NCBI GenBank assembly: GCA_900550065.1
Contig: URQR01000144.1
Location: 1-5,307 of the forward strand
Source of the DNA: an uncultured Eubacteriales bacterium
GTDB lineage: Bacteria; Bacillota; Clostridia; UBA1381; UMGS1253
DNA: 5,307 nt
Direction of reading: 5' to 3'
The notes below the pieces were generated by a model that saw nothing but the letters and a program-made list of their open reading frames with translations, was not told where the DNA came from and did no database searches. Every line of letters begins with the position of its first letter. The stretch's first letter is position 1. A program made the translations under genes and the position numbers. Shown in pieces: positions 1 through 5,307 of the stretch.

Positions 1-662
1 AGGAAAAGCCAGCTCTTTTTGTCAATTGTTTGGATCGTCTTCTGCTTACCTGTCACAAAGACGACAATCCATGCCATGAAAAGTACTACGACCGTTCGGA
101 TCGCCGTACCGAGTGTCGAGTCCACGCCCTCGATTCCGACTTTTCCGAGGATGGAGGTAAGGCTTGCAAACACCGCCGCGCCAATAGCGTAGAACATCCA
201 TGCCAAGCTATGTTTCTTATGCGATATATCTGCTCCAGCACTTTCTTTTTTCTGTATCATTAGATATGTCCCGCCGCCGATAAGCAGCATTGCACCCGCC
301 TTCAGGTACGTAATCGGCTCGCCCAAAAACAAAAATGCCAGCAACATCGTCAAAATTGTGCTCGATTTGTCGATTGGCGTAACCTTGTTTACATCACCGA
401 GCTGCAACGCCCGAAAATAGCATAGCCATGACACGCCCGTCGCAAGGCCGGACAGGACTAAAAACAGAAGCGTCTTACCGCTAATTGCCGCAAGGCCGAA
501 CTGCGCCCCCGCTGCAAAGACCATCACCCAAGAAAAAAGCAATACGACACCTGTACGAACCGCCGTCGCAACATTCGAGTCCGTATTTTTGACCCCACAC
601 TTCGCCAATATTGCCGTAAGACCGGCAAAAACCGCAGAAGCAAACGCAAATAAAATCCACAT
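1..662 (-). CDS. EamA/DMT-family transporter with two closely similar halves, C-terminus cut by window edge
   Basis: This is an integral membrane transporter of the drug/metabolite transporter superfamily, probably an exporter or exchanger of a small metabolite; the substrate cannot be told from sequence. The frame is open from ATG at 662 to the left edge, giving 220 full codons with no stop. Hydrophobic segments lie at about residues 2-22, 33-52, 63-88, 97-116 and 119-136. A polar linker (about 137-152) follows, and the pattern then restarts at 154. Residues 1-68 and 154-220 align without gaps at about 46% identity, sharing an AVFA.LT.IL.K.G core and a TA.RT.VVL stretch. EamA proteins normally have 10 helices and about 290-300 residues, so some 70 residues are missing to the left. 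A weak ribosome site (GGAAG) sits 7 bases before the ATG. No clear promoter of its own is seen; it may be co-transcribed with the TM2 gene 121 bases upstream. The family call is firm, the substrate unknown. Confidence 0.9.
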   Translation of the reverse strand, partial: MWILFAFASAVFAGLTAILAKCGVKNTDSNVATAVRTGVVLLFSWVMVFAAGAQFGLAAISGKTLLFLVLSGLATGVSWLCYFRALQLGDVNKVTPIDKSSTILTMLLAFLFLGEPITYLKAGAMLLIGGGTYLMIQKKESAGADISHKKHSLAWMFYAIGAAVFASLTSILGKVGIEGVDSTLGTAIRTVVVLFMAWIVVFVTGKQKTIQTIDKKSWLF

Positions 663-783
663 CGTTTTTCTTCCATTCGTCTCAGTTTTCTTTTTTCTTC
701 AAAATTGACGCGGTATCTATCCGTATATAATAGGCAACTATAAATCTATTGCTGACGATTCATTATTTTATTTTCATCCGCTA

Positions 784-1182
784 TTACTCCCGCAGCGGTA
801 CGCCGTTTGCGTCTTCGTTGATTGAGCCGACCAAAATCATAATTCCCTCAATAAATCCCCAAATCGCCCCTATTCCACAAAACAGCGACAGCACAATCTG
901 CGCGACGCCCTTACCGGTAAATCCAAGGTAAAAATTATGTACGCCGAGACCACCTAAAAATATCCCCAGCAGTCCCGCCGCAATACGCGATTTTGCCATT
1001 GAGCTGTTCGCAGCAGCAGACGCAGACAGCGGTACGCCGCATTTCACACAAAAACCCGCGCCCGGCTCCGTCTGTGCGCCGCAGTGCGGACAAAATTGGC
1101 CCCCCTGCCCCTTTTGAAACCCACATTTCACACATACTGCCGCATCGGGGTCCATTTGATTTCCACAATTTTTACAATACAT
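784..1182 (-). CDS. Double zinc-ribbon TM2-domain membrane protein
   Basis: This 132-residue protein has two treble-clef-like zinc ribbons followed by a TM2 domain. Ribbon one uses Cys3, Cys6, Cys17 and Cys20; ribbon two uses Cys31, Cys34, Cys45 and Cys48, both of CxxCG...CxxCG form. A short Ala/Ser-rich linker (53-62) leads to a first membrane segment (about 66-86), with the typical TM2 turn GLGVHNFYLG at 78-87, and a second membrane segment (about 93-118). The C-terminal tail is short and polar. TM2 proteins are widespread in bacteria but mostly lack an assigned job; zinc-ribbon versions are common in Firmicutes. The ribbons presumably face the cytoplasm and bind protein or nucleic acid, which is inference. 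The start is fixed by GGGGAGG 8 bases upstream and by the first ribbon beginning at residue 3. A strong promoter lies just upstream. The gene ends in tandem stops, TAA then TAG. Confidence 0.92.
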   Translation of the reverse strand: MYCKNCGNQMDPDAAVCVKCGFQKGQGGQFCPHCGAQTEPGAGFCVKCGVPLSASAAANSSMAKSRIAAGLLGIFLGGLGVHNFYLGFTGKGVAQIVLSLFCGIGAIWGFIEGIMILVGSINEDANGVPLRE

Positions 1183-1190
1183 TCTGTTGT

Positions 1191-1197
1191 CCTCCCC
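1191..1197 (-). promoter_or_regulatory. Ribosome binding site of the TM2-domain gene
   Basis: On the minus strand this reads GGGGAGG, a strong Shine-Dalgarno match, 8 bases before the ATG at 1182. It fixes the start of the zinc-ribbon TM2 gene. Confidence 0.88.
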
Positions 1198-1235
1198 ATA
1201 AATTAAATCTCAATAATCTGCGCTCTTCTAACTTC

Positions 1236-1264
1236 AATATAGCACGAAACGGTATGGGTGTCAA
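1236..1264 (-). promoter_or_regulatory. Near-consensus vegetative sigma factor promoter for the TM2-domain gene
   Basis: On the minus strand a perfect -35 box TTGACA (1264-1259) is followed by a 17-base spacer and a -10 box TATATT (1241-1236), five of six matches to TATAAT. The expected start of transcription is near 1229, leaving a leader of about 47 bases before the ATG at 1182. The -35 box begins one base after the T-tract of the preceding terminator, so the two transcription units abut. I see no operator-like inverted repeat over the boxes, so expression may be constitutive. It may also serve the transporter gene further left, since no terminator is evident between the two genes. Confidence 0.85.
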
Positions 1265-1265
1265 C

Positions 1266-1292
1266 AAAAAAAGAGGGCAAACACGCCCTCTT
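1266..1292 (-). terminator. Intrinsic terminator closing the topA-trmFO-manA cluster
   Basis: On the minus strand an 8-base perfect stem, AAGAGGGC paired with GCCCTCTT (1292-1285 with 1278-1271), encloses a 6-base loop and is followed by further T residues to 1266, making a run of seven T including the last two of the stem. It starts 6 bases after the stop codon of the small membrane gene. The plus-strand reading lacks a T-tract after the stem, so termination is expected only for leftward transcription. Confidence 0.92.
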
Positions 1293-1298
1293 AACCCG

Positions 1299-1565
1299 CT
1301 ATATTCCCATAAACTCCATAATCAATGACGCAACATTAACAACGATTGCGAGCGCGGCTATAATCAATATAATCATACACATAGACTTCTCGCGCCCCGC
1401 GCGCATGTCATAGATTGCGTTTACTACAAGCACCGCCATCATCAGGATAATCGAAATCTTTGTAAGCCCCGGCACACGCATTCCCGCCGCTGAGAGCAAA
1501 AACGATACAGACGCCACAGCGACAAAAACGCCGAGCGCAATATTCAAATATTTTTTCTTCATCAT
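1299..1565 (-). CDS. Small hydrophobic membrane protein of unknown function (88 aa)
   Basis: I do not recognise this protein. It is very hydrophobic, with a basic N-terminus (MMKKKYLN) and three likely membrane helices at about residues 8-27, 36-53 and 62-85. A short loop with basic and acidic residues (about 53-61, DMRAGREKS) separates helices two and three. There is no catalytic motif, cysteine pair or lipobox. By the positive-inside rule the N-terminus and the loop after helix two should be cytoplasmic. Two adjacent ATG codons (1565 and 1562) are possible starts. The ribosome site AAAGGTGAGG at 1577-1568 serves either, and the frame also stays open upstream into manA without a better site. 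It starts 19 bases after the manA stop and ends (TAG) just before the operon terminator, so it is most likely co-transcribed as the last gene. Codon use resembles the neighbours, and the ribosome site plus operon position support a real gene. Confidence 0.7.
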   Translation of the reverse strand: MMKKKYLNIALGVFVAVASVSFLLSAAGMRVPGLTKISIILMMAVLVVNAIYDMRAGREKSMCMIILIIAALAIVVNVASLIMEFMGI

Positions 1566-1567
1566 GA

Positions 1568-1577
1568 CCTCACCTTT
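1568..1577 (-). promoter_or_regulatory. Ribosome binding site of the small membrane gene
   Basis: AAAGGTGAGG on the minus strand lies in the 19-base gap between the manA stop and the small gene. Measured from the AGG of AAAGG, it is placed about right for the ATG at 1565 and still acceptable for the one at 1562, so it does not decide between these adjacent starts. It does argue against any start further upstream inside manA. Confidence 0.65.
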
Positions 1578-1584
1578 CACCCGT

Positions 1585-2568
1585 TTACTGTACGGGCACC
1601 TCACTTTTTAAACAGCCGCACACGCCCTCTATGCGATACGCCCCCAGATACGCCGGTACAACGACGCTGTCGCCTGCGCGCAACGCCATCTCGCCGCCGT
1701 CGTAGACGAGCTTCGCTTCCCCTTCGTATACAATGAGCAATTCAAAGCTCTGCCGGTTCGTTTCAAAGGAAGCCGTTCCGACAATCTCATACTTCACCGT
1801 ATCAAAATAGTCGCACTTACAAAGCGGGTATTTTGTTCCGCCTTCGATTTTCTCCGCCTTCGGCGCGACCTTCTCGCCGCCTTTGCTCGACGACAGATTG
1901 GTTACATCTACCGACTTTCCAATGTGCAGCTCGCGCGCGTTGCCGTTTTTGTCCACGCGCCCAAAGTCATACACGCGGTACGTCGTGTCGGAATTCTGTT
2001 GGATCTCCGCGACGAGCAGGCCGTCAAGCAGCGCGTGCAGCGTCTTTGACGGAATAAAAAAGCAGTCGCCCGGCTTTACATCGACATAGTTCATAATCTC
2101 GTCGAGTGTGTTCGTTTCAATCGCGCGCGCAAACTCCTCCTTTGTCACGTCGCGATTAAACCCGTAAATCAGCTTTGCGCCCGGCTTTGCGTCGAGAATG
2201 TACCACATCTCCGTCTTGCCGAGTTCGCCGTTTTCGTGTGCCTTTGCATAGGCGTCGTCCGGGTGTACCTGTACGCTCAGCTTGTCGTTGCAGTCCAAAA
2301 ACTTGACCAAAAGCGGGAACTTGTCCGGGTATTTCTGCGCAACATAATCGCCGAGCAGGTCTTTGCCGAGCAATTCGATTGCCTCGCCCAGCGTCTTGCC
2401 GTCGAGTGCGCCGCTCGTGACCGTACTCTGCCCGTTTTTGTGCGCTGCAACCTCCCATGCTTCGCCCGTCATGTCCGACGGAATATCCTTGCCGTACTTT
2501 TCCTTTAAGTTCTTACCACCCCAAATTGGCTCTTTATACACGGGGTGCATTTTCAGTGGTTCAAGCAT
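1585..2568 (-). CDS. manA: Mannose-6-phosphate isomerase, class I (short Firmicutes type)
   Basis: This cytoplasmic zinc enzyme interconverts mannose 6-phosphate and fructose 6-phosphate, linking mannose use or GDP-mannose supply to glycolysis. At 327 residues it matches the short Bacillus-type class I enzymes rather than the roughly 390-residue enterobacterial form. The family's opening motif PIWGG is at residues 14-18. The metal ligands are visible: Gln100 and His102 in QVHPDD, Glu120 in KTEMWYIL and His178 in FIPSKTLHAL. The likely active-site Arg198 follows in TTYRVYDFGR. The C-terminal part (about 255-327) forms the second cupin-like barrel. The ATG at 2568 is chosen because GGAGGG lies 8 bases upstream and the family motif starts soon after; an in-frame ATG at 2604 would add 12 unrelated basic residues and has no such site. 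It overlaps the end of trmFO by 8 bases, suggesting translational coupling. A sugar isomerase at this place is unusual. Confidence 0.95.
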   Translation of the reverse strand: MLEPLKMHPVYKEPIWGGKNLKEKYGKDIPSDMTGEAWEVAAHKNGQSTVTSGALDGKTLGEAIELLGKDLLGDYVAQKYPDKFPLLVKFLDCNDKLSVQVHPDDAYAKAHENGELGKTEMWYILDAKPGAKLIYGFNRDVTKEEFARAIETNTLDEIMNYVDVKPGDCFFIPSKTLHALLDGLLVAEIQQNSDTTYRVYDFGRVDKNGNARELHIGKSVDVTNLSSSKGGEKVAPKAEKIEGGTKYPLCKCDYFDTVKYEIVGTASFETNRQSFELLIVYEGEAKLVYDGGEMALRAGDSVVVPAYLGAYRIEGVCGCLKSEVPVQ

Positions 2569-3895
2569 TATAGTGTCCCTCCGTTTCCTGCTCCATTTTT
2601 TCAATTTCCGTATCCAAATAGGCCAGCGCGCGCGCCGAAACGGCCTCGTACCGTTCCCGCTTCTTTTTGATTCGCTCCGTCAGCCCTTCCATAATCCCAA
2701 AATTGACGTTCATCGGCTGGAAGTGCGTCACGCTGCCGTCGGCAATGTAGTTAGAGAGCGCGCCAATCGCCGTTTTATTCGTAAAATCTATCATTTCCTG
2801 TCCCGCCAGCAAGCGCGCCATGTTCAATCCCGCCAAAAGCCCGCTCGAGGCGGACTCGACATAGCCCTCCACGCCGGTCATCTGCCCGGCAAAAAAGATA
2901 CGCGGATTGCTTTCTAATTGATAATATTTGTTCAAAAGCCGCGGCGAGTTCAAAAACGTGTTGCGGTGCATGACACCGTAGCGCACAAACTCCGCGTCCC
3001 GCAGCGCCGGAATCATGGAAAATACGCGCTTCTGTTCGCCGAATTTGAGGTGCGTCTGGAACCCAACAATATTGTACAGCGTCGCAGCGGCATTGTCCTG
3101 CCGAAGCTGTACCACGGCGTAAAAGTCGTCTTTGCCCGTCTTCGGATTTGTGATGCCGACGGGCTTGAGCGGCCCAAACAGCAGTGTATCCACGCCGCGC
3201 GTGGCCATCACCTCTACCGGCATACAGCCCTCAAACACCTTGCCGTTGTCAAACTCCTTCAGCTCTGCCGTCTGCGCATTTATCAGCTCATGGTAAAACG
3301 CCAGATATTCCTCTTTGTTCATCGGGCAATTGATGTAGTCTGCCGTACCACGGCCATAGCGCGCCGCATAAAACGCGCTGTCCATATCGATGCTTTCTTT
3401 TGTTACGAGCGGCGCCGCCGCGTCGAAAAAGTGCAAGTATTCCCCACCTGTCAGGCGCGCAATCTCATCCGAGAGCGCGTCGCTCGTGAGCGGTCCCGAC
3501 GCGACGATGGTATACGCGTCTTCGTCGATGTGCGTTACCTCTTCACTGATGACCTCGATGTTTTTATGCGTGCGGATACGCTCCGTCACCAGACGCGAAA
3601 ACCCTTCCCGGTCAACCGCCAGCGCGCCGCCCGCCGGCACGCGCGTCTCGTCCGCGCTCGCCATGATGAGCGAGCCGAGCCGCCGCATTTCCTCTTTGAG
3701 CAGGCCGACTGCGTTAAAAATCTGGTCGGAGCGCAGCGAGTTACTGCACACAAGCTCCGCAAAGTCCGCGCTGTGATGCGCGGGCGAAAACTTGTGCGGC
3801 TTCATCTCGTATAAACGCACCTGTATTCCTCTGTTTGCAAGTTGCCACGCGGCCTCGCACCCGGCAAGTCCCGCGCCAATTACCTTAACCTTCAC
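2561..3895 (-). CDS. trmFO: FAD/folate-dependent tRNA (uracil-54-C5)-methyltransferase TrmFO
   Basis: This cytoplasmic flavoprotein makes 5-methyluridine (ribothymidine) at position 54 of the tRNA T-loop, taking the carbon from 5,10-methylenetetrahydrofolate and the electrons from reduced FAD. The 444-residue length is normal for the family. The N-terminal FAD-binding motif GAGLAG is at residues 7-12. The signature ELVCSNSLRS holds Cys50, and FEGCMPVEVMATRG holds Cys224; these correspond to the two catalytic cysteines (53 and 226) of the Bacillus subtilis enzyme. The second FAD-contacting region FFAGQMTGVEGYVESASSG lies at 334-352. The start is GTG at 3895, directly before the Rossmann strand, with the purine-rich GGGAAGAAGA immediately upstream inside topA. 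It overlaps topA by 11 bases and manA by 8, so expression is probably coupled in one operon. topA-trmFO adjacency is common in Firmicutes. No key residue is missing. Confidence 0.97.
   Translation of the reverse strand: MKVKVIGAGLAGCEAAWQLANRGIQVRLYEMKPHKFSPAHHSADFAELVCSNSLRSDQIFNAVGLLKEEMRRLGSLIMASADETRVPAGGALAVDREGFSRLVTERIRTHKNIEVISEEVTHIDEDAYTIVASGPLTSDALSDEIARLTGGEYLHFFDAAAPLVTKESIDMDSAFYAARYGRGTADYINCPMNKEEYLAFYHELINAQTAELKEFDNGKVFEGCMPVEVMATRGVDTLLFGPLKPVGITNPKTGKDDFYAVVQLRQDNAAATLYNIVGFQTHLKFGEQKRVFSMIPALRDAEFVRYGVMHRNTFLNSPRLLNKYYQLESNPRIFFAGQMTGVEGYVESASSGLLAGLNMARLLAGQEMIDFTNKTAIGALSNYIADGSVTHFQPMNVNFGIMEGLTERIKKKRERYEAVSARALAYLDTEIEKMEQETEGHYNA
2577..2582 (-). promoter_or_regulatory. 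Ribosome binding site deciding the manA start
   Basis: GGAGGG on the minus strand lies inside the 3' end of trmFO, 8 bases before the ATG at 2568. It favours that start over the in-frame ATG at 2604. Confidence 0.82.
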
Positions 3896-5307
3896 TCTTC
3901 TTCCCGCCTACTTCTTCATAGTCACAATTCTCATTTGCGCACACAATCTTTTTTGCGCCGCGCGTATTCTTCTGCAACAATACGCCGCCACACTTCGGAC
4001 ACTGCCGACCCGCGATGGGCATATCCCACGTCATAAAGTCGCACTTCGGATTATCCTCGCAGCCATAGTACGTCCGTCCTGTCTTACTCTTTTTGACGAG
4101 TACCGGCTTACCGCACTTCGGGCAGTTTACGCCCGCCTCCTTGCGGATCGGCTTTGCATTGCGGCACTCCGGGAAGCCCGGACACGCCAAAAATTTGCCG
4201 TACCGCCCCATCTTGTACACCATCATACGCCCGCACTTCTCACATGGTACGTCGCTCACCTCGTCGGTGAGCTGTACGTGACTGATTTCCTCCTCAGCGC
4301 GCTTCACCTCTTTGTCAAACGGCGCATAGAATTCCTTTACAATCGACTTCCAAGCGATTTCTCCGCTTTCCACTTCGTCGAGCTGGGTCTCCATATTCGC
4401 CGTAAAGTCCACGTCGACAATGTCTTTGAAGTTCTCTTTGAGCAGATTCGTTGTCACACGCCCCAGCTCGGTCGGAATCAGGCTCTTTTTCTCGCGCGTT
4501 ACGTATCCGCGTGCCAAAATCGTCGTAATCGTCGGCGCAAATGTCGACGGACGGCCGATCCCCTCCTCCTCAAGCGCCTTGACGAGGCTTGCCTCCGTAA
4601 AGCGCGCCGGCGGCTGGGTAAAATGCTGTTTATTTTCTAAGTTTTTGAGTTTGAGCGCCTCGCCCTCCGTAAGCGGCGGCAGCGCGGTTTCCTTCTGCTT
4701 TTCCGCGTCCGTCCCTTCGATATATACCTTCATAAAACCGTCAAACTTCACCTTTGACCCGCTCGCGCGGAACGTGTGCCCCGCCGCGTCAATGTCCGCC
4801 GTTGTCGACTCAATCACCGCATTCTCCATCTGGCTCGCCACAAACCGCTCCCAAATCAGCTTATAAAGCTTAAACTGGTCATTTGTAAGCGATTCCTTAA
4901 TCCGTGCCGGCGTCAGCGCAACATCTGTCGGGCGGATAGCCTCGTGCGCGTCCTGTGCGTTTTTACGGCTCTTAAAATTGCGAAAGCTCTTCGGTGCGTA
5001 AGCTGCGCCATAGTTTTCCGTGATATAGTCCTTTACCGCGTACTGTGCCTCCTGCGCAATGCGTGTCGAGTCGGTACGCATGTACGTAATCAGGCCGACC
5101 GTTCCCACGCCCTTGACGTCAACACCCTCATAGAGCGTCTGCGCCGTCTGCATCGTCTTGCGCGACTGGAAGTTAATTTTGCGCGATGCCTCCTGCTGCA
5201 TGGTCGAGGTTGTAAACGGCGGCGCGGGTGATTTTTTCACATCAGATGTCTTTACCGTGCTGACAACGAACGGCGCATTCTTTACCGCATCGGACACGGC
5301 CTTTGCC
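3885..5307 (-). CDS. topA: DNA topoisomerase I (type IA), N-terminus cut by window edge
   Basis: This enzyme relaxes negatively supercoiled DNA by cutting one strand through a 5'-phosphotyrosine link. About 473 C-terminal residues are visible, out of roughly 700 usual for Firmicutes; the Toprim domain lies past 5307. Numbering from the codon at 5297, PPFTTSTMQQEASRK (27-40) and GLITYMRTDST (68-78) are hallmark motifs, and Tyr72 (5084-5082) is the catalytic tyrosine. HEAIRPTD (118-125) and the PPARFTEASLVKALEEEGIG stretch (229-248) complete the core. Three C4 zinc ribbons follow: Cys352, 355, 372, 378; Cys392, 395, 413, 419; and Cys433, 436, 453, 458. These bind single-stranded DNA in relatives. 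The frame continues upstream through the GTG at 5297, which is therefore an internal valine and not the start. The gene ends with TAA at 3885, inside the start of trmFO. Confidence 0.97.
   Translation of the reverse strand, partial: AKAVSDAVKNAPFVVSTVKTSDVKKSPAPPFTTSTMQQEASRKINFQSRKTMQTAQTLYEGVDVKGVGTVGLITYMRTDSTRIAQEAQYAVKDYITENYGAAYAPKSFRNFKSRKNAQDAHEAIRPTDVALTPARIKESLTNDQFKLYKLIWERFVASQMENAVIESTTADIDAAGHTFRASGSKVKFDGFMKVYIEGTDAEKQKETALPPLTEGEALKLKNLENKQHFTQPPARFTEASLVKALEEEGIGRPSTFAPTITTILARGYVTREKKSLIPTELGRVTTNLLKENFKDIVDVDFTANMETQLDEVESGEIAWKSIVKEFYAPFDKEVKRAEEEISHVQLTDEVSDVPCEKCGRMMVYKMGRYGKFLACPGFPECRNAKPIRKEAGVNCPKCGKPVLVKKSKTGRTYYGCEDNPKCDFMTWDMPIAGRQCPKCGGVLLQKNTRGAKKIVCANENCDYEEVGGKKSEG

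Noticed and set aside
30..263. A 77-codon open frame on the plus strand near the left edge.
   Set aside because: The minus strand there continues the EamA transporter without stops and aligns with its first half, so the plus-strand frame is a shadow.
711..731. A short inverted repeat in the gap after the TM2 gene as a possible terminator.
   Set aside because: Only about three G-C pairs can form around CGG/CCG at 711-723 and the inner bases do not pair; no T-tract follows on the minus strand.
993..1328. A 111-codon open frame on the plus strand across the TM2 gene, its promoter and the terminator.
   Set aside because: It runs through a terminator hairpin and promoter and opposite a strong zinc-ribbon gene; the product is low in hydrophobic core and has no family features.
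2566..2604. A longer manA start at the ATG at 2604.
   Set aside because: The added 12 residues (MKKWSRKRRDTI) are not family-like and there is no good ribosome site; GGAGGG is spaced for the ATG at 2568.
2918..3814. A 298-codon open frame on the plus strand opposite trmFO.
   Set aside because: It is the exact antisense of a clearly conserved trmFO with all key motifs. The product is rich in Arg, His and Val with no domain pattern, as expected from antisense reading of GC3-rich codons, and I see no promoter for it.
3792..4640. A 282-codon open frame on the plus strand opposite topA.
   Set aside because: It shadows the topA C-terminal zinc ribbons and core motifs. The translation is Arg/Leu/His-rich without recognisable motifs.
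3885..5297. GTG at 5297 as the start of a short, Toprim-less topoisomerase.
   Set aside because: The frame continues to the window edge with topoisomerase-like residues (AKA before VSDAVKN), so the gene simply runs off the window.

Overview
The window carries six protein genes, all read on the minus strand, so the biological order runs from right (5307) to left (1). Base composition is roughly balanced, with GC-rich third codon positions. The genes found (TrmFO, a short class I ManA of Bacillus type, and TopA with three C-terminal zinc ribbons) point to a Firmicutes bacterium. An anaerobic member of Clostridia or Negativicutes is my best guess, but the window alone does not settle the class.

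Region 5307-1266 is a compact housekeeping cluster. It starts with the C-terminal two thirds of DNA topoisomerase I (topA; its N-terminus lies beyond the right edge). Next comes trmFO, the folate/FAD-dependent tRNA m5U54 methyltransferase, overlapping topA by 11 bases. Then comes manA, mannose-6-phosphate isomerase, overlapping trmFO by 8 bases. The last gene, 19 bases after manA, encodes an unrecognised 88-residue membrane protein. A strong intrinsic terminator (1266-1292) follows, so these four genes probably form the 3' part of one transcript with translational coupling. topA next to trmFO is a familiar Firmicutes arrangement; manA and the small membrane gene look like lineage-specific additions.

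Region 1265-784 is a separate unit. A near-consensus vegetative promoter (TTGACA, 17 bases, TATATT) begins one base after the terminator's T-tract. It drives a 132-residue protein with two zinc ribbons and a TM2 membrane domain, preceded by a strong ribosome binding site.

Region 783-663 is a 121-base gap with no convincing terminator, so the last gene may be read from the same promoter. Region 662-1 encodes a DMT/EamA-family transporter cut by the left edge. Its two halves are unusually similar (about 46% identity over the 68 residues that can be compared), which suggests a fairly recent duplication and fusion of a half-size, 5-helix EamA protein. That is the most interesting observation here.

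I see no RNA gene, insertion sequence, CRISPR array, prophage or defence system, and nothing that amounts to a clearly new biological system.
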